This document shows positions 34,139-43,488 of a DNA stretch of 64,000 nucleotides, piece after piece. The stretch spans positions 496,001-560,000 of the forward strand of contig NKIY01000001.1 in NCBI GenBank assembly GCA_002256345.1, given 5' to 3'. Source of the stretch: Bradyrhizobiaceae bacterium PARB1 (GTDB lineage Bacteria > Pseudomonadota > Alphaproteobacteria > Rhizobiales > Xanthobacteraceae). The notes under the pieces are model-generated. The model had not been told where the DNA came from and ran no database searches. It was given only the letters and a program-made list of their open reading frames with translations. Made by a program: the position numbers and the translations under genes. Within the stretch, counting starts at the first letter, position 1, and each line of letters opens with the position of its first letter.

Positions 34139-34862
34139 CCTCCGTCTTGCCGATATAGGCTTCGATCACCTTCTCATTCTTTACGATGTCTTCGGGTGGC
34201 CCGACGGCGATGATCTCGCCGAAATTCATCGCGATCACGCGCGATACCAGCGCCATGAATTCGCGCAACTTGTGCTCGATCAGCAGAATGGTGAGGTTCT
34301 CCTCGCGGTGCAGCCGGCGGATCAGTTGCGCCAACTGCTCGATTTCGCTGCTGCCGAGGCCAGCGAAGGGCTCGTCAAGTAGCAGCAGGTCCGGCCGCGT
34401 GGCCAGCGCGCGGGCGATTTCGAGGCGGCGAAGGTCGCCATAGGGTAACGTCTCCACCGGTTCCTTGTCGCGGCCGCCGAGACCCACCTGCGCAAGCAGG
34501 TGGCGCGCGCGCTCCTCCTTGTCCTTGTCCTCACTCGCGCGCGGCGACATGCAGGCCACCAGCACGTTCTCCAGGAGGTTCATGCCGATGAAGGGCCGCG
34601 TCAGCTGGAAGGTGCGCGCCATGCCCCGATTGACCACCTTGTAGGGCGCCAGCTCGCGCACCAGCTCGCCATTGAAGTGAATAGTGCCTGATGTCGGCTG
34701 CATGAAGCCGGTCAGGATGTTGAACAGCGTCGTCTTGCCGGCACCGTTCGGCCCAAGAATTCCGGTGAAGTCGCCCTTCTTGAGGGTGAAGCTGGCATTC
34801 TTTACGGCGGTGAGGCCGCCGAAGCGCTTGGTCACGCCGTTGACTTCGAGGAGATCGCTCAT
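34119..34862 (-). CDS. Second Liv-type ABC ATPase (LivG)
   Basis: A 247-residue ATP-binding subunit with Walker A GPNGAGKTT, signature region LPYGDLRRLEIARALA and Walker B LLLLDEPFAGLGSSE. The ARTFQLTRPF segment is typical of LivG. It overlaps LivM by four bases and LivF by 20, so translation is coupled. It pairs with LivF to power transport through LivHM. Confidence 0.92.
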
Positions 34863-35788
34863 CGGAGGCGCTCCGTCATCCGGCGCCAGAGCGGCGCGAT
34901 CAAGCCATTAGGCAGGAAGAACAGGATCATCATTAGCGTCAGCGTATAGATCCAGAGCCGGTATTCGCCGAAGCCGCGCAGCATTTCCGTGAGCAGCGTG
35001 AGCAGGATCGCGGCGACCGCTGCACCATAGATCGAGCCGATGCCGCCCACATAGACCATGATGATCACGGTGATGGAGACGATGACCGAGAACAGTGGCG
35101 GCGAGACCTGTAGCTGGTAATGCGCATAGAGCGCGCCGCCGAGTCCGGCGAAGGCGGCCGAGATCATCAGCGACACGATCTTGTAGAAGGTGACATTGAT
35201 GCCGGCGGCCTGACATGTCGCCTCGTCGCCGCGGATCGCACGCAGCAGCAGGCCCCAATGCGATTGCGCCAGCAGTGTGAGGATGATGACGGTCACGACA
35301 AGAATGCCGAGTGCAAACCAGTAGTAATGCAGCGGCGCCCTGATCAGCGGATCGAGGCCATAGATGCCTTCCTCGCCGCCGGTTTGTTCCCAGAAGATCA
35401 GGCACAGGCGCTGCAGGATCGCCGAGGTGGAGAGCATCGCCAGCGCGAAATAAGGGCCGCGCAAGCGCAGTGTCGGGAAGCCGACCAGCACTGCGAAGAC
35501 GACGGCGACGATAACGCCGAGCGGCAGGCTGTACCAGGGATTGGCTGCCCAGATGGATGACAGGAAGCCGGCCGTATAGGCGCCTGCGCCGATGAACAAC
35601 GAATGTCCGAAATTTTCGCGGCCGGTGAGCCCGGACATGAAGTCCCAGCTCGCGGCCCAGATGCCGTAGATCACGCAGACCGTGAGCACGCCGGTAAGAT
35701 AATTGCTGCCGGTAATAGCTGGCACGGCCGCGAGGATGGCGACGACGACGATGCCGCCGATGATGTCGATGGGGGCGATGCGTTTCAT
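34859..35788 (-). CDS. Second Liv-type ABC permease (LivM)
   Basis: A 309-residue inner-membrane permease with about ten helices. Family features are SGLTGRENFGHSLFIGAGAYTAG, LRLRGPYFALAMLSTSAI and YVGGIGSIYGAAV. It lies one base after the LivH stop and overlaps the LivG start. It forms the translocation channel with LivH. Confidence 0.92.
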   Translation of the reverse strand: MKRIAPIDIIGGIVVVAILAAVPAITGSNYLTGVLTVCVIYGIWAASWDFMSGLTGRENFGHSLFIGAGAYTAGFLSSIWAANPWYSLPLGVIVAVVFAVLVGFPTLRLRGPYFALAMLSTSAILQRLCLIFWEQTGGEEGIYGLDPLIRAPLHYYWFALGILVVTVIILTLLAQSHWGLLLRAIRGDEATCQAAGINVTFYKIVSLMISAAFAGLGGALYAHYQLQVSPPLFSVIVSITVIIMVYVGGIGSIYGAAVAAILLTLLTEMLRGFGEYRLWIYTLTLMMILFFLPNGLIAPLWRRMTERLR

Positions 35789-35789
35789 G

Positions 35790-36644
35790 TCAGAAGGCCG
35801 CCCGTCGTCCGAGGATACCTGCCGGCCGGATCATCAGCGTGATCACGACCGCAACGAGCGACACCAGCTCCGTCCATGACGTGGAGATGAGATAGGCGAC
35901 GATGGTCTCGGAATAGCCAAGGATCAGCGAGGCGATGATGCTGCCTGGAATGGAGCCGAGGCCGCCCACGATCACGATGGCGAAGGCCTTCACCATCGGC
36001 AGCAGTCCCATCGTCGGCTGCACCGTGAGGAACGGCGACACCAGAATGCCAGCCAGCGCTGCCGTGCCGGCGGAGATCGCCATCACGATGGAGAAGATCC
36101 GGTTGGTCGGGATGCCCATATACTGCGCGGCTTCGGGATCTTGCGAAACAGCGAGAATGGCAGCTCCCAATCGTGTCCGCTGGATGAACAGCCAGAGCAG
36201 CAGCAACACGAGCACGCCCATCACCAGCGCCAGCAGACGCTGCCCGCCGATGTCCACGCCGCCGATGGTGAGCTTGTCTGCGACGAAGGAGGGGACATTG
36301 CGATATTCGGAGCCAAAGGTGATGAACAGCGCCTGCTCGACGGCGAGCGACACGGCGAGCGTGATCATCAGCACAGCGAGCTGCGACGAGCGGAGCGGCC
36401 GCACCAGGAAGCGTTCCATCAGCACGCCGAAGCCGGCGACCAGCAGCACCGCCAGCGGCGCTGCGATCAGCAGCGGGAAGCCGAGCAGCGAGGTGAAGAC
36501 ATAGGCCGAATAGGCACCAAGCGCATAGAACGAGCCATGGGCGAGATTGAGGATGCGGGCCACGCCGAAGATCAGCGTGAAGCCGACGGCGAGCATGGCG
36601 TAGATGGCGCTCGATACGGCGCCGTAAATCAAGATCTGAAGCAT
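35790..36644 (-). CDS. Second Liv-type ABC permease (LivH)
   Basis: A 284-residue permease. The start is chosen at the ATG at 36644 (MLQILIYGAVSSAIYAMLAVG), where the family similarity begins; the frame is open 22 codons further. It has about eight membrane helices with VARILNLAHGSFYALGAY and IVIVGGLGSIPGSI. It is separated from the binding-protein gene by 126 bases that hold a strong hairpin. Confidence 0.92.
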   Translation of the reverse strand: MLQILIYGAVSSAIYAMLAVGFTLIFGVARILNLAHGSFYALGAYSAYVFTSLLGFPLLIAAPLAVLLVAGFGVLMERFLVRPLRSSQLAVLMITLAVSLAVEQALFITFGSEYRNVPSFVADKLTIGGVDIGGQRLLALVMGVLVLLLLWLFIQRTRLGAAILAVSQDPEAAQYMGIPTNRIFSIVMAISAGTAALAGILVSPFLTVQPTMGLLPMVKAFAIVIVGGLGSIPGSIIASLILGYSETIVAYLISTSWTELVSLVAVVITLMIRPAGILGRRAAF

Positions 36645-36707
36645 GAGAACCCGCTGTTGAAGACCGGACGGCGGAAGGCAAACTTCTACGGGTTTGCGCC
36701 TCCGTTT

Positions 36708-36735
36708 CACGACCGGCGGAGGTTCGCCGGTCGTG
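36708..36735 (-). other. Hairpin between binding-protein and permease genes
   Basis: CACGACCGGCG (36708-36718) and CGCCGGTCGTG (36725-36735) form a perfect 11-base stem with a 6-base loop, 36 bases past the stop of the binding-protein gene. A short dyad GCGGTCAGGTGACCGC lies at 36745-36760. There is no T run, so it is more likely an mRNA stabiliser or weak attenuator than a full terminator. Confidence 0.6.
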
Positions 36736-36770
36736 CGGTTGCACGCGGTCAGGTGACCGCAATCAGCGGA

Positions 36771-37991
36771 TCAGTTGCTCATCCAGGGCGGTGGGATCAT
36801 CGGGCCGGTGGCCGAGGCCTTCGGCCAGACCACGACGCGGGCGCCGTCCTTCTGCCATTGCGCGAATAGCAGGTTCTGCAGGCCGGGGCCGGTCTTCACG
36901 TCATGCACTTCGTCGAACTGGATCTTGCCAGCGATGCCGACATGGTCGGTCTTCTCCAGCTCCTTGATCACGGCGGCCGGATCGACCGAGTTGGCGCGCT
37001 TCACGGCATCGGCATAGACATGCACGGCGTCGTAGGTACCGACACCCGTATAGACCGGCGCAGTCCCGAAGCGCTTCACGAATTCATCCCAGAACGGGAT
37101 CGTCTTCGGCGTCAGTGCGGCGCGGGTTGCGAACAGGCCGACGGTCTCGCCGAGCGCCTTGCCGCTGACGCGGGTGAAGAAGTCGGCATCCTGGCTCTTC
37201 ACATCGATGCCGCCGATAGGGATCGGCACCTGCGCGTCATGCCACTGCTTGACGAAGATGTCGGATGAGGCGTGCGACAGGATCACGATCAGATATTGCG
37301 CGCCGGAATTCTTCACCTTGGCGAACAGCGGCGAGAAGTCGGAGGTCGAGGTGTCGAAGAATTCCGACAGCGGCACTTCGGTGCCCCCATCGATGGCGCC
37401 CTTCTTCAGGATCGGAACCAGGTCCTGCACCCATTTGGCGTTCTCGCCGACGATGGCGACCTTCTTCAGGCCCATCTCGCCCTTGAGCTTGCCATTGATG
37501 AAGTCCACCAGTGCGCGGGCCTGATGGCCGGCATGGATCGGGAAGGCGCGGAAGATGTATTTGTAGTTCTCGTAATCCGTCTTCACCTTGGCGGTGATGG
37601 CGGGGGAGGCCGCGCCGACGCCGATATAGATCGTCTTGGCATTGACGATATGCGGCAGCTGCGCCAGCGTCACACCGGACGTGTAACCGCCGATCAGCAC
37701 ATCGACTTTGTCGTCGGCGGTGAGCTTCTTGATCGCAGCGATGCCTTGTTCGGGGTTTTCGGTCTCATCAGCGACGACCATTTCCAGTTTGCGCCCGAGC
37801 AATCCGCCCTTGGCGTTGATCTCCTCGATCGCCATCTTCGCAGCGTTCTGTGTATCGCGGCCGACCTGGAGCTGGATCGAGGTGGGAATACCGATCTTGA
37901 TCGGCTGCTGCGCCATTGTTGGCGCAGTCGAAGCGAGCGTGCCAGCAACAATCATACTGGCAGCCGCAAGCGGCCTCAGAAATGAGTTCAT
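36771..37991 (-). CDS. Second Liv-type substrate-binding protein
   Basis: A 406-residue periplasmic binding protein. The ATG at 37991 opens a signal peptide (MNSFLRPLAAASMIVAGTLASTAPTMAQ); the frame runs 29 codons further without similarity. The mature start QPIKIGIPTSIQLQVGRDTQ and PAITAKVK-type segments fit the Peripla_BP_6 family (amide, urea, aromatic or amino-acid binders). It is the first gene of the five-gene transporter operon. The ligand cannot be named. About 460 non-coding bases lie upstream. Confidence 0.9.
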   Translation of the reverse strand: MNSFLRPLAAASMIVAGTLASTAPTMAQQPIKIGIPTSIQLQVGRDTQNAAKMAIEEINAKGGLLGRKLEMVVADETENPEQGIAAIKKLTADDKVDVLIGGYTSGVTLAQLPHIVNAKTIYIGVGAASPAITAKVKTDYENYKYIFRAFPIHAGHQARALVDFINGKLKGEMGLKKVAIVGENAKWVQDLVPILKKGAIDGGTEVPLSEFFDTSTSDFSPLFAKVKNSGAQYLIVILSHASSDIFVKQWHDAQVPIPIGGIDVKSQDADFFTRVSGKALGETVGLFATRAALTPKTIPFWDEFVKRFGTAPVYTGVGTYDAVHVYADAVKRANSVDPAAVIKELEKTDHVGIAGKIQFDEVHDVKTGPGLQNLLFAQWQKDGARVVVWPKASATGPMIPPPWMSN

Positions 37992-38455
37992 GGTATCTCT
38001 CCCTAGACTTACATCTGGGTCATTGCCCGATGCTTTTTGTATGAGACCAGACTGCCAAGCGCGCGGAGCGCAAGTCAAGAACGATTGCGCGCAATGGCAT
38101 GTTGTCGCGCCGTACTATCCGTTTGTTTGAGAGGAGAGCCTCTGCTGCAATGCGAGTTCGTGTCTTGGATGTACACCCGAACGAAGTCACTCGTTGCATG
38201 GTTGTGAGCAATGGCAGCCCACTCGATGAGCGTTGCATGCAAACTTAGTTTGAATTGATGTTTGAAACGGCAGCGTCGCTGCCCGAAGGGGTGGGACCGC
38301 CGACGCAGGTGAAAACGGCGGTCCCGTGCCGGGCATTAAAATTCGAGGAAGGGAAAGCGACTTCCGCCTCCGCGCTGCACGGCACGGGATTGACGGTATA
38401 TTGCGCCGCATTTGCTGCAACTTACTTCAAATTTTAACCTAACTGATTAGGCTTA
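37992..38455. other. Intergenic region with overlapping hairpins
   Basis: No credible coding frame is present in these 464 bases. The promoter of the second Liv operon should be close to 38000-38100. The notable content is two mutually exclusive inverted repeats at 38293-38388 (listed separately). The stretch from 38389 to 38455 is A+T-rich and leads to the stop of the DUF6455 gene. Confidence 0.5.
38293..38388. other. Two competing stem-loops sharing one arm
   Basis: GGGACCGCC (38293-38301) pairs with GGCGGTCCC (38317-38325). CCCGTGCCG (38323-38331) pairs with CGGCACGGG (38380-38388). The two stems share bases 38323-38325 and cannot both form in full. A smaller GAAG...CTTC pair lies inside the second loop. 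Confidence 0.5.
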
Positions 38456-38908
38456 CTAGGCTGGCTTTTTGAGTAATTTCGCCAGAGGCGGAGAATAATT
38501 TACTCCGTGATCGCGCATCAGCGTGATCTCATTGGCATTGGCGCAGTAATCCTCGTACTTAGCGGCTGCAGTCTTGGCTGCAAGATCGGCGTGGCAGGCG
38601 CGCTTATGGGCGCAGCCGGCGCAGGCATGGCGCATCTCCATCATTTGCGGCGGCGCGATCTTGTTGATCGTCTCCTCACGAAAGCCGAGCGCCCGGAGTA
38701 GCCGTGGAAGTTCTTCCGCGCCATCGGTGCCGTGGCGGACAAGGGCGTCGAGGTCCGCCGGGGTCAGCCCGAGTTCATGCGCCATGCGGCGATGCTCGCC
38801 GGGGTCGAGTCCGCCAAGTTCGGCGAATTGGCGGCGCTGCTGAAGCCAGTCGCCCAGTTGGTCGAGCACATAGCTGACGACGGGATAGGGATGGTGGGCT
38901 GGTGTCAT
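38456..38908 (-). CDS. DUF6455 protein with a cysteine cluster
   Basis: A 150-residue protein. The C-terminal half carries C96-x2-C99-x5-C105 and C122 (CAGCAHKRACHADL ... YCANA), the pattern of the DUF6455 family, which probably binds a metal or iron-sulfur centre. The N-terminal half (LDPGEHRRMAHELGLTPADLDALV) is helical and may be a regulatory or dimerising domain. No signal peptide is seen, so it is cytoplasmic. It is divergent from the small secreted protein and has no operon partner. Function unknown. Confidence 0.72.
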   Translation of the reverse strand: MTPAHHPYPVVSYVLDQLGDWLQQRRQFAELGGLDPGEHRRMAHELGLTPADLDALVRHGTDGAEELPRLLRALGFREETINKIAPPQMMEMRHACAGCAHKRACHADLAAKTAAAKYEDYCANANEITLMRDHGVNYSPPLAKLLKKPA

Positions 38909-39139
38909 CGCGTTCTCCTGCTGCTGACAATGTTACGCGCAGGATCGATCCGATGGGCTCCTACCACATTGTTCCAGATCAATCGCCGGTTGCGGCCGGG
39001 CTGGTTAGGCTTACCGGCAGAAATGCCTGTCCTTGAGCCATTTCCATGGAACGGCTGGGGTGGATTCCCGGTTGTTCGTCCATAGATTGGAGCCACTGTC
39101 ATTTTCCAGAAGCCGGGAACGTGGCGTCGGGAGGCGTAG

Positions 39140-39556
39140 ATGACGTTCAGATTTTTGACCGCAGCTGCCGTCGGCATCGCATTGCTGACAGGGTTGTCGG
39201 CTGCGCAGGCCGAGCCGGCTGCAACGACTTACAAAGCTGGTGAATTCCTGATGCTCGATTTGCAGAAGGCGTTGCTGTCGCCGAAACCGCTCGGGCCCCG
39301 CGCAAAGTTCGAAGCGTATCCGATCGAAGCCCGCTCTGACGCCAAGAACGCGATCGATGCAGCAGCCGACAAGACGGTGGCGCAGAAGGCGGTGCCGGTC
39401 GCGAGGCCGCCGCGCAATGTCGCTACGCGCCCGCAACCGCCAGCACGCACGCGAGTCGCCCGTCCGCGGAGCAATCCGCTGGACGCCAATGCGGCGGATA
39501 CACGGATTCAAACCTGGCCATGCCGGTCGGGCGGGATTTGTAACTGGCAGCGCTAA
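39140..39556 (+). CDS. Small secreted basic protein of unknown function
   Basis: A 138-residue protein with a clear signal peptide (MTFRFLTAAAVGIALLTGLSAAQA). The mature part begins EPAATTYKAGEFLMLDLQKALLSPKPLGPRAKFE, continues with a Pro/Arg-rich stretch (ARPPRNVATRPQPPARTRVARPR) and ends with a cysteine pair (WPCRSGGICNWQR). It looks periplasmic and partly disordered. The ATG at 39140 follows GGGAGG. A perfect terminator is 24 bases downstream, so it is a single-gene unit. Confidence 0.7.
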   Translation: MTFRFLTAAAVGIALLTGLSAAQAEPAATTYKAGEFLMLDLQKALLSPKPLGPRAKFEAYPIEARSDAKNAIDAAADKTVAQKAVPVARPPRNVATRPQPPARTRVARPRSNPLDANAADTRIQTWPCRSGGICNWQR

Positions 39557-39579
39557 GCGTGGCTTTTGCTTTACAACTG

Positions 39580-39608
39580 AAAACGGCGACGCAATGCGTC
39601 GCCGTTTT
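39580..39608 (+). terminator. Rho-independent terminator
   Basis: AAAACGGCGACGC (39580-39592), a 3-base loop, then GCGTCGCCGTTTT (39596-39608) form a perfect 13-base stem ending in a T run. It lies 24 bases after the small secreted protein gene and may also serve the convergent M20 gene. Confidence 0.9.
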
Positions 39609-39634
39609 GCTTTGTTCGCAAGAAACGTGAGGAC

Positions 39635-40924
39635 TTAGCTCTTCACATCTTCCACGCCGCACCATTCGGCGATGAACAGTGCCAGCGCCGTTGTGGTCTT
39701 CTTCAGCGAGGGGAGATTGACGCCTTCGTCGAAGCCGTGGACGCCGCGCGAGATGCAGCCGTAGTTCAGCGTCGGCACCTTGTCGAACAGCGCATAGACG
39801 CGGCTGTCGAGATAGGCCAGCGAGGTCTCCGGCTTCGGCTTCTGGCCGAACACCACTTCATGCGCCGCAGCCAGGGTGTTCTCGGCATCCGAGCCGGGCT
39901 TGAGTTCATAGCCTTCGGCCTGGAAGCCGTTGAAGGTCACGGTCGGCGGAATGTTCGACAGGAACGGATCCTGACGCGAGAAGGCGGCGACACGGTCGAC
40001 GATCTCCTTCTTGGCGGCTTCCGCGGTCTTGCCGGGGAGCAGCGAGATGCGGAAGTCGATCTTGCACCAGGCCGGCACCGACGAGGCCCAGTCACCGCCT
40101 GCGATCTTGCCGATGTTGAGATTCACCGGTTTCTCGATATGCTTGAAGTGCTCGTGCTCGCCCTTGGTTGCGTTCCATTCGGCTTCGAGCTTGCGCAATT
40201 CGCCGACGACACGATAGGCGCCGTCGATGGCATTCGCGCCGGTCCCCATGCGCTGCACATGCACCGGCACGCCGCGCACTTCCACCTGGAACCAGACCAC
40301 GCCGACATTGGCGCGGGTGATGGTCTCATGCGAGGGCTCCGAGATCACCACGGCATCGGCCTTGTAGCCGCGTAGATGCGTCATCAGCGCGCCGTCGCCG
40401 GTGGATTCTTCCTCGACCACCGACTGGATATAGACGGTCGCCGCCGGCTGCAGGCCAATGCTCTTGAGCGCGTCGAGTGCGAAGATGTTGGAGGCGCAGC
40501 CCGCTTTCATGTCGCCGGCGCCGCGGCCCTGCATCCACTCGCCCTGGATGACGGGGTCGTAGGGCGGGGTGCTCCACATGTCGTGCGGGCCTTCCGGCAC
40601 CACGTCCACATGGCCCTGCAGGATCAGCGAGCGGCCTGTCTCATTGCGCGGGCGATGCGTGCCCACAACGATCGGAGCCTGCGAATGCTTATCGTCCCAT
40701 GCGCCGGCGCCGGGATGGCGCTTCAGCGCTTCGGTATCCATGTTGAAGCGCTCCATGCTGTAGCCGCGCTCCTTCATGGCGCGGAACATGAAGTCCTGCA
40801 TGGTGTGTTCGTTGCCACGGGTGGACTCGTGACGAACCATGTTCTGGGTGAACTTGACCTGGGCATCAAAGCCCTTGTCGACGGCGGCGATGATCTTGTC
40901 GCGGAGTGCGGGATCGAGGGGCAT
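39635..40924 (-). CDS. M20-family metallohydrolase (ArgE/DapE/ACY1-like deacylase)
   Basis: A 429-residue di-zinc hydrolase. The metal ligands and catalytic residues are recognisable: LQGHVDVVPEG, GRGAGDMKAGC, SVVEEESTGDGA and the C-terminal SRGVHGFDEGVNLP. It removes an acyl group from an N-acyl amino acid or cleaves a small peptide, in the cytoplasm. The start ATG at 40924 follows AAGGAAAA; 38 more codons are open upstream. It lies 110 bases downstream of the aminotransferase gene with a hairpin between them, and belongs to the N-acylated amine locus. The specific substrate is open. Confidence 0.88.
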   Translation of the reverse strand: MPLDPALRDKIIAAVDKGFDAQVKFTQNMVRHESTRGNEHTMQDFMFRAMKERGYSMERFNMDTEALKRHPGAGAWDDKHSQAPIVVGTHRPRNETGRSLILQGHVDVVPEGPHDMWSTPPYDPVIQGEWMQGRGAGDMKAGCASNIFALDALKSIGLQPAATVYIQSVVEEESTGDGALMTHLRGYKADAVVISEPSHETITRANVGVVWFQVEVRGVPVHVQRMGTGANAIDGAYRVVGELRKLEAEWNATKGEHEHFKHIEKPVNLNIGKIAGGDWASSVPAWCKIDFRISLLPGKTAEAAKKEIVDRVAAFSRQDPFLSNIPPTVTFNGFQAEGYELKPGSDAENTLAAAHEVVFGQKPKPETSLAYLDSRVYALFDKVPTLNYGCISRGVHGFDEGVNLPSLKKTTTALALFIAEWCGVEDVKS

Positions 40925-40983
40925 TCGGGTGTTTTCCTTTTTATTAGTTTGCTTGGTCGTCGAAAGTAACGGTGGCGCTCGAT

Positions 40984-41026
40984 CACCTCTCCCCCTAGCG
41001 AAGCTTCGCTTCGCGGGGGAGAGGTG
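40984..41026. repeat. CTCCCCC-type hairpin
   Basis: CACCTCTCCCCC (40984-40995) and GGGGGAGAGGTG (41015-41026) form a perfect 12-base stem around an inner GCGAAGCTTCGC dyad. It sits between the aminotransferase and M20 genes and shares its arm sequence with the repeats at 52325 and 62345. It lacks a T run. Confidence 0.7.
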
Positions 41027-41034
41027 AAACAAGA

Positions 41035-42312
41035 TCAAGCCGTCAGCGCGCGCTCGAGCTTTTCCATGCCTTCGTCGAGGATCTCGTCCTGGGCGGTGAG
41101 CGGCACCAGCACACGGATGGTGTTGAAGTTGACGCCGCAGGACAGCAGGATCAGGCCTTCTTCGGTGGCCTTCTGCGTCACCTTCTTGGTCATTTCCGCA
41201 TCCGGCGTATCGGTGCCGCGCTCCTTGACGATATCGAAGGCGATCATGGCGCCGACATTGCGGATCGCCGCGATCGGCACGAGGTCGTTGCGTTGCTGCA
41301 TCTTCTTCAGGCGCGTGGTGATGCGCTCGCCGATATGGTTGGCGCGATCAACCAGCTTCTCCTTCTCGAACACGTCGAGCACGGCCATGGCAGCCGCGAT
41401 CGCCAGCGGATTGCCGGCATAGGTGCCGCCCAGGCCGCCCGGATCGGCAGCGTCCATGATCTTCGCTTTGCCGATCACGCCCGACAGCGGGAAACCACCG
41501 GCGAGGCTCTTGGCCACGGTGATGAGATCAGGCTTCACGTCGTAATGTTCCATTGCGAACATCTTGCCGGTGCGGCCGTAACCCGTCTGCACTTCGTCGG
41601 CGATGAAGACGATGCCGTTCTCGTTGCAGATTTTTCGCAATGCGCGCATCAGTTCCGGCGGCGCCTGGTGGAAGCCGCCTTCGCCCTGCACGGGCTCGAT
41701 GATGATGGCAGCGACGCGGGCCGGATCGATATCGGCCTTGAACAGGAAGTTGAGGTACTTCAGCGACTCCTCGACGGTGACATCGAGCTGGGCGGCCGGG
41801 AAGGGCACATGCCAGACTTCCGGCATCGAGGCGCCGAAGCCCTTCTTGTAGGGGAACACCTTGCCGGTCATGGTCATGGTCATGTGGGTGCGGCCATGGA
41901 AACCGCCGGTGAAGGCGATCACGCCGGCGCGGCCGGTTGCGGCGCGCGCCATCTTGATGGCGTTTTCGGTGGCTTCGGCGCCGGTGGTGAAGAAGGCGGT
42001 CTTGGTGTCGCCGTCGATCGGGGCCAGCTTGTTGAGGCGCTCGGCGAGGGTGACATAGGATTCATACAGCAGCACCTGGAAGCAGGTGTGCGTGAAGTTT
42101 TCCATCTGCGCCCTGACGGCAGCCATGATGTGCGGATGGCAGTGGCCGGTGTTCAGCACGGCGATGCCGCCAGCGAAATCGACATAGCGCTTGCCTTCGA
42201 CGTCCCAGACTTCGGCGTTCAGCGCGCGCTGCGCCGAGATCGGGGTGGAGTGGCCGATGCCGCGAGGAACTGCGGCTTCGCGGCGCGCGAAGATTTCTGC
42301 ATTGGTAGCCAT
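41035..42312 (-). CDS. gabT: 4-aminobutyrate aminotransferase (class III PLP)
   Basis: A 425-residue PLP enzyme that moves the omega-amino group of GABA or a similar amine to 2-oxoglutarate. The PLP lysine is K268 in TVAKSLAGGFPLSG, as in E. coli GabT. Other features are TTGAEATENAIKMARAATGR and IIEPVQGEGGFHQAP. It lies behind the deacetylase gene (151-base gap with a palindrome) and before the M20 gene. In this context it may act on the amine released by deacetylation. Omega-amino acids other than GABA are possible. Confidence 0.88.
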   Translation of the reverse strand: MATNAEIFARREAAVPRGIGHSTPISAQRALNAEVWDVEGKRYVDFAGGIAVLNTGHCHPHIMAAVRAQMENFTHTCFQVLLYESYVTLAERLNKLAPIDGDTKTAFFTTGAEATENAIKMARAATGRAGVIAFTGGFHGRTHMTMTMTGKVFPYKKGFGASMPEVWHVPFPAAQLDVTVEESLKYLNFLFKADIDPARVAAIIIEPVQGEGGFHQAPPELMRALRKICNENGIVFIADEVQTGYGRTGKMFAMEHYDVKPDLITVAKSLAGGFPLSGVIGKAKIMDAADPGGLGGTYAGNPLAIAAAMAVLDVFEKEKLVDRANHIGERITTRLKKMQQRNDLVPIAAIRNVGAMIAFDIVKERGTDTPDAEMTKKVTQKATEEGLILLSCGVNFNTIRVLVPLTAQDEILDEGMEKLERALTA

Positions 42313-42368
42313 TCGAGTTTGGTCCTTCGAGTTTTCTTGAATTGTTGTAGGAGACGGCTGTTTAGGCC

Positions 42369-42451
42369 GTAGGACGGGTAGAGCGTAGCGATACCCATCG
42401 CTTTCGTTGACGTGAATGATGGGTTTCGCGAAGACGCTCTACCCATCCCAC
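42369..42451. repeat. Dispersed palindrome, GTAGGAYGGGT family (copy D)
   Basis: Outer arms GTAGGACGGGTAGAGCG (42369-42385) and CGCTCTACCCATCCCAC (42435-42451) match with few mismatches. An inner CGATACCCATC / GATGGGTTTCGC pair nests within. It lies between the deacetylase and aminotransferase genes, inside what should be one transcript. Confidence 0.7.
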
Positions 42452-42462
42452 GAATGCGGTGA

Positions 42463-43488
42463 TCAGCGCGCCGATTCAAAGCCGGCGAGCGTGGAGGTGA
42501 GATTGGCCCCCAGGATGTCGGAGAGATATCCGCCTTCCTGAACAATGACGGTGGGCAGGCCCATGCGCGCAATGGCAGCGCCGATGCGGTTGAAGCCTGG
42601 TGTGGTGACTTTCAGTGCCGCAAGCGGGTCGTGCTCGGAAGCATCGAGGCCGAGCGCAAGAACGAGCGCTGTGGGCGCGAATGACTTGATCGTCTTCTCT
42701 GCCAGCGCGAGCGCATCGATGAAACCGTCGTCGCCGGTGCCCAGCGCGAGTGGGATGTTGAGATTGGTGCCGAGGCCATTGCCTTCCCCCTTCTCATCCG
42801 CATAGCCCCAGACGAACGGATAGTAGCCAGTCGGGTCCGCATGGATCGAGACGGTCAGCACATCCGGGCGCGAATAGAAAATGCCCTGGGTGCCGTTGCC
42901 GTGATGCACGTCAACATCGAGGATGGCGACGCGTTCATGTCTGGTGCGCAGGTGCTCGGCAGCGATCGCTGAATTGTTCATGAAACAGAAGCCGCCGGCC
43001 ATATCTCTGTAAGCATGATGGCCGGGCGGGCGGCACAGTGCGTAGACGGCGTCTTCGCCATCCATCACCATTTGCGCGGCCGTGACGGCGACATCCGTAG
43101 AGGCGCAGGCGCCGGCCCAGGTGCCCCGGCCGATCGGCGCGGCGGTATCGGCGGTGTGCCAGCCGAGCTTGCCGATGATGTGGGTGGGATAGCTGCCCGG
43201 CACGCGGTTGGGGTGGATGTTGGCGATCATTTCCGGGCCGTAGTCCGGCAGCTGCGTCCATTCCTCCCATGCGCTTTCGAGAAAGCGCAGATATTCGGGC
43301 GAATGTACGCGGGCCCGCGGGCCTTGGCCGAATTCGGTCGGCGCGACCAGCGTATGCTTGCCGTCGGCGAGGCCCTTGAGCAGGCGCTCGGCACGCTCCG
43401 GCTGCTCGGTGGTCTTGCGGACCTGGCCGCGTACCAGGAAGAATTGCGGGTCATGACTCTTGTGCTTGTCCGAATAGACTGCCTTCAC
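42463..43488 (-). CDS. Acetylpolyamine amidohydrolase / histone-deacetylase family
   Basis: A 341-residue zinc deacetylase. The active site is complete: H158-H159 in RPPGHHA, zinc ligands D193 and H195 in LDVDVHHGNGT, D282 in GLDASEHDP, and Y321 in QEGGY. The long N-terminal part (EQPERAERLL) matches acetylpolyamine amidohydrolases such as AphA more than histone-like deacetylases. It should remove the acetyl group from acetylputrescine, acetylcadaverine or similar. The GntR gene overlaps its start by four bases (ATGA), and the aminotransferase follows, so deacetylation and transamination are probably consecutive steps. Confidence 0.88.
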   Translation of the reverse strand: MKAVYSDKHKSHDPQFFLVRGQVRKTTEQPERAERLLKGLADGKHTLVAPTEFGQGPRARVHSPEYLRFLESAWEEWTQLPDYGPEMIANIHPNRVPGSYPTHIIGKLGWHTADTAAPIGRGTWAGACASTDVAVTAAQMVMDGEDAVYALCRPPGHHAYRDMAGGFCFMNNSAIAAEHLRTRHERVAILDVDVHHGNGTQGIFYSRPDVLTVSIHADPTGYYPFVWGYADEKGEGNGLGTNLNIPLALGTGDDGFIDALALAEKTIKSFAPTALVLALGLDASEHDPLAALKVTTPGFNRIGAAIARMGLPTVIVQEGGYLSDILGANLTSTLAGFESAR

